Origin: DATHAP01 sp963762865
GTDB lineage: Bacteria > Actinomycetota > Actinomycetes > JACCUZ01
DNA length: 64,000 bases
Direction: 5' to 3'
Assembly (NCBI GenBank): GCA_963762865.1
Contig: CAVXNC010000021.1
Location: 186,001 to 250,000, forward strand
Each line of letters begins with the position of its first letter. Within the stretch, counting starts at the first letter, position 1. The position numbers and the translations under genes were made by a program. A model generated the notes under the pieces. The model saw only the letters and a list, made by a program, of their open reading frames with translations, did not search any database and had not been told where the DNA came from. Shown piece by piece: positions 18,150 to 29,358 of this stretch.

Positions 18150-18956
18150 ATGGACGCCGCCAGGCACGCCATCGGAACCCTGCCGACCCCGACCACTGCC
18201 CTTGAGCTGTTCGAGGGGGAGTGGGCTCGGCTCTCCTCCGGCCTTCACGGGGATCCCCCAGGGCCCTGGACACGCCACCCTGTTCGAGGACGGAAGAATC
18301 CACTGGATCCTGAGCCAACTCCCCAGCATCGCAGGGTGGAACGTGCTGGAGTGGGTCCGCTGGAAGGGGGACACTCGTACATGCTGGACCGGGCCGGAGC
18401 ACGCGTGACGGCCGTCGAGAGCAACTCGCACGCCTACCTGAAATGCCTGGTGACCAAGGAAGCCACTGGTAGCGGGGCGAGGTTTCTCTACGGCGACTTC
18501 CTGATGTACCTCGAGGAGGCTCGCCGTCGTGGTGAGCGCTTCGATCTCGTGATCGCCTCCGGTGTGCTGTACCACATGGAGAAGCCGCTCGAGTTGCTTG
18601 AGCTACTCGGCGACGTCAGCAGCCGGCTGTTCCTGTGGACCCACTACTTCGAGCCGGACGAATCTAAGTGGGCGCCCAACATTAAGGAGCGCCGGTCGGA
18701 CAAGTGGTCCGCCGAGCCAACCGTGCTGGTGTCCAGGCGCCTGCACGCGCGCGCCTGGCACCAGCGCTATCTCGAGGCGCTGGAGTGGGCAGGTTTCAGC
18801 GGGGGTCCAGCCGACGGCAGCCAGTGGCTGCACCGGCAGGACCTGCTCAGCGGCCTGGAGGTGCTCGGCTTCGACTCAGTCCAGATCAACCACGAGCAGA
18901 CCGACCACCCCAACGGGCCGGCGTTCTCACTCCTGGCCGTCAAGGGCACCGCCTGA
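18150..18956 (+). CDS. SAM-dependent methyltransferase (Methyltransf_23-like), frameshifted
   Basis: About 270 residues. ATG 18150 is preferred because an ACCGAAGGA ribosome-binding site ends five bases before it; ATG 18144 is inside that site. The first third is broken near 18230 and 18350, with ATLFEDGRIHWILSQLPSIA in one frame continuing to EGGHSYMLDRAGARVTAVES in the next. Motif I is therefore split by an indel. The acidic SAM-binding residue (AVES), LYGDFLMYLEE and FDLVIASGVLYHMEKPLELL (motif IV region) are clear. Probably methylates a glycan residue, given the GT2 gene immediately upstream. Convergent with the GT8-like gene. Confidence 0.7.
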   Translation: MDAARHAIGTLPTPTTALELFEGEWARLSSGLHGDPPGPWTRHPVRGRKNPLDPEPTPQHRRVERAGVGPLEGGHSYMLDRAGARVTAVESNSHAYLKCLVTKEATGSGARFLYGDFLMYLEEARRRGERFDLVIASGVLYHMEKPLELLELLGDVSSRLFLWTHYFEPDESKWAPNIKERRSDKWSAEPTVLVSRRLHARAWHQRYLEALEWAGFSGGPADGSQWLHRQDLLSGLEVLGFDSVQINHEQTDHPNGPAFSLLAVKGTA

Positions 18957-18975
18957 GCCAGGACTAGGCCGAACT

Positions 18976-19970
18976 TCAGGGCCTTCCCTGAGGGCTGATC
19001 TGTCCTGTGACCTGCATCGATGGGTCACGCGTCGCGTTGTAGGTGCCGGGCGAGATCCGGTCCACGTGCAGGTACGGGCGCGCTCGAGCTCAGGCACTGG
19101 GGAGCATGGCCTACGTGCTTCCAGTGGAGGCCCAGCACGTCGGGGACGCCGATGAAGGGAGGTCGGTCGGCTTTGACATGGTCAGACCAGAGCCCCGGCC
19201 GCGCGCGCCGCGGCCACCCAGCGATCCACGTAGTACACGTATCCGGGCACGTCCCGGTGGAAGATCTCACTAAGCATCGGGACGGAGTTATCGTCCCCGT
19301 TTGCGAGCAGGTGTTTGGCCCACGACGGCTTGGGCCCGTGGAAGTGCACGATGCTGGCATCCTCGCGCACTCCCCAGTACGGCTTCCAGTTGAACGTGTC
19401 GGGGAGCGGGTCGGCCTTCTCGCCGTAGAACAGGCGGTAGGCATCCTGGTCGAAGGTCTTGAAGTCGGCGAGGTGCGTACGGATGTAGGCCTGGAAGTCG
19501 GGCAGCGTCGCCCTCAGGGCCGGCAAGTTCATGATCATGACCCCAGTGTTGAAGTCACGGGTGTTCCCGTGCTCGAACTCGGGGGCGCAGGCGAAGTAGG
19601 TGGGGGTCAACGGCGCCTCGAAGGGTCCGGTGAACAACACGTCACAGTCGGTGTACAGCACCAGCTGGTCATCGACGACCAGCGGCAGTTCGGTGCGCAT
19701 GAACGCACCCGAGGCAATGCTCAGCCAACCGGGGTGCGTGGTTTCGGCGTGCTCGACTAGTGCGTCGTAAAACGTCACCCTGTGCCGGACGACCACGACT
19801 CCTCGCGAGCGCAGGTCCTCAAGAAGGGGATCCTCATCGCCGTCCCAGAGGAAGTGCGGCTCGAGGTCGGTATGCTCCTGCGCCGACGTGACCGCAGCGA
19901 GAATCATGGGCTCCCAGAAGCCGCGTTGGGCCTGGAGCGATGTGCTGTTGAGGGCGAAGAACCACTTCAC
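18976..19970 (-). CDS. GT8-like glycosyltransferase (frameshifted near its C-terminus)
   Basis: GTG 19970 starts VKWFFALNSTSLQAQRGFWE. The fold contains LPLVVDDQLVLYTDCDVLF with a DCD metal motif near residue 100, RDFNTGVMIMNLPALRATLP and DQDAYRLFYGEKADPLPDTF, then NWKPYWGVREDASIVHFHGP, a pattern typical of retaining GT8-like enzymes. In the first frame a stop occurs at 19182. A plausible continuation in other frames (ADRPPFIGVPDVLGLHWKHV; RISPGTYNATRDPSMQVTGQ) runs to a TGA at 18976. I take the true end to be there, with breaks near 19195 and 19090. Donor sugar unknown. Confidence 0.65.
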
Positions 19971-20002
19971 GTGCTGATGCCCTTCGTTCGGGGTAACTCC
20001 TG

Positions 20003-21632
<1,630 letters not shown>

Positions 21633-22950
21633 GCGACGCGGGAGCGTAGTACGCCTGGTGGGGGGGGGGGTAGGGAAAGTGTGAGCGTGTGGGGAGTGAG
21701 GGTGGTAGGGGGCGGCGTGAGCAAGGCGAAATACGTCTGAGCAAGCGGGTGAGAGCGGTGTGCGGCGGGGGATCAGGTAGACGGGGGCAACGCGTGTCTG
21801 GCCAGGAAGCGGAGGCTCTCGGGTTGACGATCGGGTCGTCACGGAGAAGCACCGTCGGTGCCGATCGTTGGTAGATCGCTCGTGAGCTCGGTCGCGACGG
21901 GAGCGGCAAGGACAGCGAGCGCGCGTATGAGCACGCGCGGGTCGCTCAGCACAGGCGGCCGTCATCGGGGATGGGGAGAGAGACGGCGGCGCTGAGGCAG
22001 GCAGTCGCGAGGAGACGCGCGGAGAGGGTGCTGGCGGAAGAGCATGGCGGATACGGCGATACGGACGACGCGATGAGGACGACGAAGGGCAAGGCGAAGG
22101 CAGTCGGCGTGCGCGGTGCGAGGAACAGGAGGAGCAACACGAGGCGCGCTGAGGACGACGTACGAGCGGCTCGTCGAGAGAGAGGAAGAGAGAGAGAGAG
22201 AGAGCAGAGAGAGGCGAGAGAGGAGAAAGAAGAGGAAGAGGAAGGGCGACAGCAGCGTGGTGGCGGACGGGAAGAGGGTGTGATAGGTGATGCGTCGACC
22301 GTGGGGGCGCTGCCGCTGCTGTAGCGACGTCGAGCAGGTAGCGACGCGGGACGGCGGAGAAAAGGGGAGGCGAGGCGACGGCGATGACGCGGTAGAGGAG
22401 TGGGCGCGCTGAAAAGTAGAGAGAGAGGAGGAGGTAGATGACAAAAGAGAAGAGGATGGCGCGAGTAGAAGAGAGCGACGAGAGAGAGAGAGAGCAGCAG
22501 AGGGCGACGCAGCAGGCGCCGGGGCGGCGCGCGGAGACGGTGAGAGGCGACGTAAGGGCGACAGGCCGAAGGTGCACAGGGAGCGGAGATAGAGAAGTGA
22601 GCACACGGTGTAAGTCAGCACCGGGGAAGCACGCGATGAGGCCAGCACCAGCCATCGGGGCGCACAGGGATACGGTGAGACGCAGCATGGGTGACACCGC
22701 GCCAGCAGCCCGAGGAAGGGGAGCTGGAAGAGCAAGAGGCGTAGGTGCCGTGAAGGCGCGATCGGAGCGGCGAGCGTGGGTACGAGGGGGCTGTTGTTGG
22801 CGTAGGTCTGCAGGCATCGACGAGCCGACGCCACGGAGGTGAAGCTGCGAAGAGTCGTCGGTCTGGCGGGCATAGAGATAGTCGTCGACGTTGGTCGCTG
22901 CTCGGTAGGCGCCGCGATAAAGCGCAGGTGATGTCGGACACCGAGGGCGC
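21633..22950. other. Purine-rich, low-complexity stretch of doubtful sequence quality
   Basis: About 1.3 kb with no gene I can support. It begins with a run of about eleven Gs (21660-21670). The plus strand is dominated by G and A, with few T. It has GA tracts such as GAGAGAGAGAGAGAG around 22188-22204 and again near 22480-22494. Its lower GC and lack of codon periodicity contrast with the flanking genes. The pyrimidine-rich minus strand stays open for hundreds of codons simply because TAA/TAG/TGA need purines; those Ser/Arg/Leu/Pro-rich frames are not credible proteins. Possible explanations are a mis-assembled or badly base-called segment, or a real polypurine tract. Upstream signals of pccB cannot be judged because of it. 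Confidence 0.6.
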
Positions 22951-22999
22951 GAGCGGACCGGGCAGGTGCAGCGTACAGCGACGGGTCGCTGCACCCACT

Positions 23000-23262
23000 C
23001 CTGAGCGAGCGAGGGCGCCGGGCGGGCGTGATGCCGGTCGGGTGCACGTGCTGTGCGGCTGCCCACGCGTCGATCTCGCTGAAGGCCAGAGCAGCCTGCC
23101 CTCGCCGTCGCGCTGGGCCGCAGGGAAGTCGCTGGTGTAGTCAGCCCGCAGGTCGTGCAGCGGCGCTGCGGATCCCGAGCTGCTTCGCCACGTCGGCGTC
23201 GTCGAGCGAGGCCTGCGCGGAGCTGTCGTGGCGACCGTCTCAGCCGCGTTCCCCCCGGGCAT
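23000..23262 (-). pseudogene. Coding trace of an unidentified minus-strand gene
   Basis: Codon usage becomes normal again here on the minus strand. Spliced across two single-base breaks it reads SSAQASLDDADVAKQLGIRS, then LHDLRADYTSDFPAAQRDGE, then AFSEIDAWAAAQHVHPTGIT. Reading leftwards it dissolves into the purine-rich segment at about 22950. It is probably the part of a gene adjoining the damaged stretch, with the remainder lost or unreadable. I do not recognise the family. Confidence 0.35.
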
Positions 23263-23368
23263 CCGCGTCCGGACAAGACGGGCAGCCCGTCTCACGACGT
23301 GCAACGGTAGTACGTATATCTGCAGATCAACTCGGATATCGGGTGACATCGAGGGTAAGGTCGGCGCC

Positions 23369-24539
23369 ATGGTAGACGAACGGGGGACTGCGTATCGCCC
23401 TGCTCGGCACGCGCGGGGTCCCTGCGCAGTACGGCGGCTTCGAGACGGCCGTCGAGGAGATCGGCGCCGGGCTCTCCGAGCGCGGCCACCAGGTCACGGT
23501 CTACTGCCGCGACCGGGCGAACACGGACGAGACGTACCGCGGGATGCGGCGAGTCGCCCTGCCGGCGCTGCGTCGCAAGGCCCTCGAGACGCTGACGCAC
23601 ACCGGCCTGTCCACACTGCACTCCCTGGGTCGCCGTCCGGACGCGGCGCTGGTCTTCAACGCCGCCAACGCGCCCTACATCGCCGCCCTGCGCGCCTGCG
23701 GCGTGCCCACCGCACTGCACATCGACGGCCATGACGCACGACGGGCGAAGTGGGCCGGCTTCGGAGCGAAGTACTACCGGGCGGCGACCAAGTGGGGCAG
23801 CTCCATCGCTGATGCGGTCGTCGTCGACTCGATCGCGGTCCAGGAGGAGCTGCGCCTCGAGCTCGGCGTGCGCTCGCACTTCATCGCCTACGGCGCTCCC
23901 GACAGGTCCGTCGCTGCCGGTGACGTCGCGCGGAACCTGTCCAGAGTGGGCCTCGCACCCGGCGGCTACCACCTCCTCGTGGCGCGCTTCGAGCCGGAGA
24001 ACCAGGTCCTGGAGATCGTTGAGGGCTTCCGGTCCAGCTCGGCGCGGCTGCCGCTCGTCGTGGTGGGCTTCGCCGGTTACCCCGGCGACTACGCGCGGCT
24101 GATAGTCGAGACCGCGGAGCGGGACAACCGGGTGCGGCTGATGGGTGCTGTCTGGGACCAGGAGCTGCTCGACGCCATGTACGCCGGCGCGGCGACGTAC
24201 CTGCACGGCCACTCCGTCGGTGGCACCAATCCGTCCCTGCTGCGCGCCATGGGCGCGTCCACCCCGGTCATCGCCTTCGACTGCGCCTACAACCGCGAGA
24301 CGACGGGTGGCGCGGCGATGTTCTTCGGCACGGCGGCAGACCTCGCCGACCAGGTCAAGATGGCCGAGTTCGACCCCGGCGCGGCCGCGAGTCTTGCCGC
24401 CCGGGCCCGCCAGCGAGTCCGTGCGCACTACCGATGGTCGGACGTGACCGACGGCTATGAGTCCCTCATTCGCGAGATGGTCGCCACGCGGAGTCGGGCG
24501 CGCCTCGCCCCCCGGGCGACGACGTCGACAACTCGCTGA
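23369..24539 (+). CDS. GT4-family glycosyltransferase with DUF1972-type N-terminus (rhamnosyltransferase-like)
   Basis: About 388 residues. ATG 23369 is followed by a G-run where one extra base shifts the frame. Corrected, the protein begins MVDERGLRIALLGTRGVPAQ, continuing YGGFETAVEEIGAGL, the hallmark of the DUF1972 / rhamnosyltransferase group. The GT-B C-terminal half has YHLLVARFEPENQVLEIVEG, the donor-site loop GHSVGGTNPSLLRAMGAS and VIAFDCAYNRETTGGAAMFF. Enzymes of this group act at the membrane face on undecaprenyl-linked intermediates; transfer of rhamnose is common but not proven here. Convergent with the secreted hydrolase gene (10 bp between). Confidence 0.8.
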
Positions 24540-24549
24540 CCGCGGCGCC

Positions 24550-25848
24550 TCAGCGAGGGATGCGGAACAGCACCGGCACCGGTCCGACACCTACCCGGGT
24601 GCCACCCTTCGTCGTGCTGGTCGCGCCCCGACCAGTGGTGTAGGACGTGGACCCTGCAGGTGCCGCGACCGACACCGACTTCGCCGGATGCCACACGATC
24701 CGCCGCGTCTCGGACCCGGTTCTGAAGCTGCACGAGTAGACGCCGTTCCTGGCCACCGAGCAGCCCACCGGCCGGGAACCGACCAGCCACGCCCGGCTGA
24801 GGCCGAAGGCGTGGCCGGCGGCCGTCAGCGTGACACCGTCCCCCTGCACCATCGGCGTGTTGGACATCCTCTGGAGGTCCCAGGAGTACCAGTACACGCC
24901 GCGGACCCGGTTCTGCGCGTTGAGGACGAACGTGCGGATGACGTTGCCGATCTGGCGAGATGTCGAGATCTTCTTGGCCCCGGCGCCCGCCTGCGGGCCG
25001 CCGACCAGTCCGTAGTTGATCTCGGTGTTGTAGATCGGCTTACTGATGCTGCGTCGGGCCAGGATCAACCGGACCCTCCGGAGCAGCGTCATCGAGGACT
25101 CGGGCGCCCCGGTGGCCGACGGGTAGAGCTGGAACGACAGCGCGTCGACGTACCTGCTGACGTTCTTGCCGTTGACCCGCTGGTCGTAGAACTTCCGGAG
25201 GTAGGTCTGCTGACTCGTCAGCCGAGTGACCATGGCAGGTCCGATCAGCTGCGCGGACGAGCCCGCGCTGCGAAGCGCGGCACGCGTCCAGGCTGTGAGC
25301 ACCGCCATCTGCCGCGGGGTCCCCGACCAGTACGGCGGCGCGTTGCCCTCGTTCCAGACCTGCAGCCTGACGCTGTTGCCCCAGACCGCCGCATTCCGCC
25401 GGGCGACGGCCTTGACGTAGCGCATCCACGCCGCCTTGCGCGGCATGGCGGATGCCCCGCGGCCGTACGCCCCCGGCGCAGACGGGCGGGTCGAGTGGAA
25501 CTTCGGGGTCTGCCCGAGGACCAGCATCACCGATGCCCCGTTGCCCCGCGCCTTGGCCACGAGCGCGTCCAGCCGGGACCAGCTGAAAACGCCACGAGAC
25601 CGCTCGATCTCCCGCCAGGACACGCCGTTGTCCCAGAGCCGGACGGAGCCGACCTGCGTCTGCGGCCAGCCTCGCGCTCCGTCGACGTGCAGGCCGGCAT
25701 GGTGCAGGCCGAAGAACTGCGCCCCGATCACGGGCTCGGCTGCCTGCGCACCCATCGGCGCGGCGAAGCCGACCAGCGCGAACGACATGATGACCGTGAC
25801 GGTCAGCCGGAAGAGAGACGGCAGGGGACGGCTCGGGTGCACCAGCAT
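24550..25848 (-). CDS. Secreted clan GH-A (GH39-like) glycoside hydrolase
   Basis: 432 residues. N-terminal signal peptide (LTVTVIMSFALVGFAAPMGA, cleavage probably after AQA). The catalytic domain is a TIM barrel of the beta-xylosidase/cellulase superfamily: VGSVRLWDNGVSWREIE, then the acid/base motif WNEGNAP (E167) and the nucleophile motif YNTEINYG (E276). GVYWYSWDLQR and a C-terminal beta-rich extension of about 90 residues follow. An extracellular retaining glycosidase fits the surrounding glycan locus: it could trim or release the exported polysaccharide. The specific linkage cannot be deduced. No frame breaks, and base usage matches the bulk genome. Confidence 0.75.
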   Translation of the reverse strand: MLVHPSRPLPSLFRLTVTVIMSFALVGFAAPMGAQAAEPVIGAQFFGLHHAGLHVDGARGWPQTQVGSVRLWDNGVSWREIERSRGVFSWSRLDALVAKARGNGASVMLVLGQTPKFHSTRPSAPGAYGRGASAMPRKAAWMRYVKAVARRNAAVWGNSVRLQVWNEGNAPPYWSGTPRQMAVLTAWTRAALRSAGSSAQLIGPAMVTRLTSQQTYLRKFYDQRVNGKNVSRYVDALSFQLYPSATGAPESSMTLLRRVRLILARRSISKPIYNTEINYGLVGGPQAGAGAKKISTSRQIGNVIRTFVLNAQNRVRGVYWYSWDLQRMSNTPMVQGDGVTLTAAGHAFGLSRAWLVGSRPVGCSVARNGVYSCSFRTGSETRRIVWHPAKSVSVAAPAGSTSYTTGRGATSTTKGGTRVGVGPVPVLFRIPR

Positions 25849-26066
25849 GGTGAGGGAGGCCCTTTCGAGAGGCGGCTGAACGCCCGTGGGACGCGCGCGG
25901 TAGCACGGCCATCATGCGTGGTGGGCGCGGAACCCGTGGCAGAAATGACCGTTTCGGGCCGGTATCGAATCCTGAAATAGCGCGAACTGACTAGGTGGCC
26001 CGGCAATGGCACCACGGCCGCGGCGGAGCCAGTCGCCCCGATCCGCGCTCTGCCTAGACTCGTGCG

Positions 26067-28003
26067 GTGCCGGACCTGCAGCAGAGCGCCCCGGCGCCGG
26101 CCTCCGGCTCGGCGCGCCGGCGGGATCCGGCACGCCTGCGGGCCCCGACACGCGACCGCCGGCGGAGGCGGCGCGGTCGCTCGTGGGTACTGCTCGCCGT
26201 CGCGATCCTGCTGGTCGTCACCGCCGTCGTCGCGGTGCTGCTCGTCATGGCCGCCCGGGCGGTCGAGAACGAGGCCGCGGCGGCGAAGGCGGACCTCACC
26301 CGCGTCAAGGCCGCGCTCGCGGCGGGGGACCCGGCCACGGCACGGAAGGCGCAGTCGTCCGCCTCCCGGCACGTCGCGGCTGCGGTGTCCGAGTCACAGC
26401 GCTGGCCGGTGGGGCTGGCTCGCCATGTCCCCGTCGCGGGCGGAGCGGTTGGCGATCTGGACCATCTGCTGAATGCCGCGGATCACGTCGTGCGCAGCTC
26501 CGGAGAGCTCCTCGCGGCGTACGACCGGGTGACCGGTGACGACCGCCCGCTCGTGCAGCGGTGGCCGGATCGACCTCTCCCGCCTGCCGGCACTCGAGGC
26601 GCGGCTCGACGCCGCGACGTCGAGCCTGCGAGCCGCGGAGCGCGAGCTGCGCCTCGTCGACGGCGGCCTGCCCGGACTCGGGCGGATTGCCGCGGAGCGC
26701 GACGCCACGCTCCTGAGAGGTCACCGACGTCCGACGCGCACTCGATCGCGCCGGGGTCGTGCTGACCCGTCTGCCGGCGGCTCTGGGCGCCGACCGGCCG
26801 CAGCGGTACCTGCTGGCGATCAGCAACGAGAGCGAGCTGCGTGCGTCGGGTGGCGCACCGCTGTCCGTCGCCGTGCTGTCCTTCGACAACGGGACCCTGT
26901 CCGTCTCGAGATCGACCCAGGCAGAAGACCTGCCCGAGCAGCTCACCTGGCGTGGGGACCCGGGGAGCCCGTTCAACGAGCCCGGCGGCACCCGCACGGA
27001 CCGCTTCGCCAACGCCAGCTTCCATCCGGACTTCCGCACTGCCGCCCAGGACCTGATGGGTGCGGCGACCGCCGCCGGCTTCCCGCGCCTCGCAGGTGTC
27101 GTCGCGGTGGACGTCCGGGCCGTCGCCGAGGTCCTGCGGGTCACCGGCCCGCTGAAGTCCGCCGCCTACGGCGAGGTCACGGCGGACAACGTCGGCCAGA
27201 AGCTGCTCGTCGACGCCTACGCGACCTACGCCGACGACCAGGACGTGCGCCAGGGCCTGAACCTCCAGCTGCGCGACGCCCTGCTCGGACGCCTGCTGGC
27301 CGGCGAGTCGACCGCGCCGGCTGTGGGGGCGCTCGGTGGCAGCACGCGCGGGCGGCACGTGCAGATCTACTCCGCGGACCAGGTGCTCGAGCGACAGCTG
27401 AGTTCCCTCGGTGCCGGTGGGGCGGTCCGCACCGGGGGCCGCGACGTGGCCGCTGTCTTCAGCCAGAACGGCAACGGCAGCAAGGTCGACGTCTTCCAGC
27501 GCAGGACGATCCAGGTGCACGCGCGGCTGGCCGCCGACGGGTCGGCGCGCGTGACGCAGACCGTGGAGGTCAGCAACGAGGTGCCGGCCGAGCGGGCAGC
27601 GGTGCGCAAGCGCAGCGGCTACCTGACGGGGTGGTCCCGCAACGCCTACTTCCTCTACCTCCCGGAGACGGCCACGGCGCCGAGACTGTCGTCACCCACC
27701 GAGCGCTTCCGGGTCGTTCCCTTCGCCGGAGGGACCTGGGTGGACGACGGTCACGGGCACCGGCTCGGCCGCGTCGTCGGAACCCTCGCCCCCGGAGCCG
27801 CCGGCCGGATCGAGCTGTCGTACCGCATGCCACCGGGCACGTTCGGCGCCGACGGCCACCTCCGCTACTCCCTCCGGGCAGTGGCTCAGCCGATGTGGTG
27901 GCCGGCGACGCTCGAGCTCGACGTGACCGGGCCCGGCATCTCCGCGAAGCAGCGGCTGTCTCTGGAGCAGGACCGGGTCGTCACCATCAGCGCGACGCAG
28001 TGA
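26067..28003 (+). CDS. DUF4012 domain-containing membrane-anchored protein (two frameshifts)
   Basis: About 645 residues. A basic N-terminus and one transmembrane helix (SWVLLAVAILLVVTAVVAVL) are followed by a helical region (AKADLTRVKAALAAGDPATA) and then the extracytoplasmic DUF4012 domain. Its usual landmarks include RYLLAISNESELRASGG, FPRLAGVVAVDVRAVAEVLR and GRHVQIYSADQVLERQLSSL. Frame changes occur near 26565 and 26720. DUF4012 proteins are common in actinobacterial surface-polysaccharide loci and are structurally reminiscent of LytR-CpsA-Psr proteins; their function is unproven. The stop overlaps the birA GTG by GTGA. Confidence 0.75.
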
Positions 28004-28812
28004 ACAGCCCCTTCCGCGACCTGGACCGCCCCCCGTTGCGGGAGCGTGCGCTGCGCACGGCGTTGGTGGTCGAGGGCGGGCTGTGGACGCGCCTCGACGT
28101 GGTCGACGAGACCGGCTCGACCAACGCCGACGTCGTCGCCGCGGCGGTCACGGGTGCGCCGGAGGGGCTGGTGCGCGTCGCCGAGCACCAGGTCGCCGGC
28201 CGCGGCCGCCTGGACCGGGCGTGGACGGCGCCCGAGCGCTCGGCGCTCACCTTCTCGGTGCTGCTCCGGCCGCCAGCCACGAGCCGGCCGTCCTGGGGCT
28301 GGCTGCCGCTCCTCGCGGGCCTCGCCGTCGCCACGACGGTCAGCCGGCTGGGCGAGGTCGACGCGCGCCTCAAGTGGCCCAACGACGTCCTCGTCGGCGA
28401 CCGCAAGGTCGCCGGCCTCCTCGCCGAGGTCGCCGGTGACGCCGTCGTCGTCGGCATCGGCATCAACGTCTCACTTCGCGCCGACGAGCTGCCGGTGCCG
28501 GCCGCGACGTCGCTGCTGCTCGCCGGGTCGGAGGTCGTCGACCGCGATCCCGTGCTCCGCGCGGTCCTGCGCGACCTTGCCCGGCGGTACGTCGCCTGGC
28601 GCTCGGCTGACGGCGACCCACTGGTGACCGGGCTGCTCGCCGACTACCGCGCGACGAGTGCCACGATCGGCCGGGACGTGACCGTCCACCTGCCGGGTGG
28701 CGTGACGAGAAGCGGACGGGCGGTCGACGTCGACGAGCAGGGGAGGCTCGTGGTCGCGGGCGACGACGGGGTCGACGCGCTGGCCGCCGGAGACGTGGTT
28801 CACGTGCGGTGA
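28000..28812 (+). CDS. birA: Biotin--[acetyl-CoA-carboxylase] ligase (monofunctional)
   Basis: 270 residues that activate biotin with ATP and attach it to the biotin carrier lysine of acyl-CoA carboxylases, such as would partner the pccB-like and accD-like subunits in this window. Visible: DVVDETGSTNADVV, the biotinyl-AMP loop QVAGRGRLDRAW (GRGR at 67-70), KWPNDVLVGDRKVAGLLAE (125-143) and GIGINVSL. The C-terminal SH3-like domain ends GVDALAAGDVVHVR. There is no N-terminal helix-turn-helix, so it is the catalytic-only type and not a repressor. GTG 28000 overlaps the preceding stop. Intact. Confidence 0.95.
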   Translation: MNSPFRDLDRPPLRERALRTALVVEGGLWTRLDVVDETGSTNADVVAAAVTGAPEGLVRVAEHQVAGRGRLDRAWTAPERSALTFSVLLRPPATSRPSWGWLPLLAGLAVATTVSRLGEVDARLKWPNDVLVGDRKVAGLLAEVAGDAVVVGIGINVSLRADELPVPAATSLLLAGSEVVDRDPVLRAVLRDLARRYVAWRSADGDPLVTGLLADYRATSATIGRDVTVHLPGGVTRSGRAVDVDEQGRLVVAGDDGVDALAAGDVVHVR

Positions 28813-28830
28813 CCGGCCGTGACTGGCACG

Positions 28831-29358
28831 ATGCCCCGCGTGGCAGGCATACCCGCGAAGCTCCTCGGCGACGGCGAAGAGGTCGTCATGGCGATGCGTC
28901 CGCACTGGAAGGAGATGATCGTCCCCGCGCTGGTGCTGCTCCTCACCTCGCCGATCGCGACCTACCTCGCGGCGATCGTGCCGGACGGCTCCGCTCAGTC
29001 GTGGGGGCGGATCGCGATCGGGGTCGTCGCGGTCCTGGTCGTCCTGCGCTGGAGCGCCTGGCCGTTCCTCAAGTGGCTTACGACGTCGTACGTCGTCACC
29101 GACCGTCGCATCATCACCCGCGTCGGCGTCATCGCGCGACTCGGCCGCGACATGCCCATCTCACGCATCAACGACGTGACCTTCGAGCACTCCGGCATCC
29201 TCGAGCGGATCCTCGGCTGCGGCACGCTGACAGTGGAGTCGGCGGGCGAGCGCGGCCAGCTCGTGCTGCGCGACGTACCGCACGTCGAGGAGGTCCAGCG
29301 CGACGTCTACCGGCTGGCCGAGGCCGACGAGGAACGCCGCCGCCGTGAGCCCAGCTGA
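28831..29358 (+). CDS. PH domain-containing membrane protein (bPH2/YdbS-like)
   Basis: About 175 residues. ATG 28831 (MPRVAGIPAKLLGDGEEVVM) is favoured over the in-frame GTG at 28819. Two transmembrane helices (MIVPALVLLLTSPIATYLAA and WGRIAIGVVAVLVVLRWSAW) precede a cytoplasmic bacterial PH (bPH2) fold. Its markers are SYVVTDRRIITRVGVIARL, MPISRINDVTFEHSGILERI and GTLTVESAGERGQLVLRDVP. These proteins are membrane-associated with unknown ligand. The adenylate cyclase starts 14 bases before its stop, so the pair is probably co-translated. Confidence 0.85.
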   Translation: MPRVAGIPAKLLGDGEEVVMAMRPHWKEMIVPALVLLLTSPIATYLAAIVPDGSAQSWGRIAIGVVAVLVVLRWSAWPFLKWLTTSYVVTDRRIITRVGVIARLGRDMPISRINDVTFEHSGILERILGCGTLTVESAGERGQLVLRDVPHVEEVQRDVYRLAEADEERRRREPS

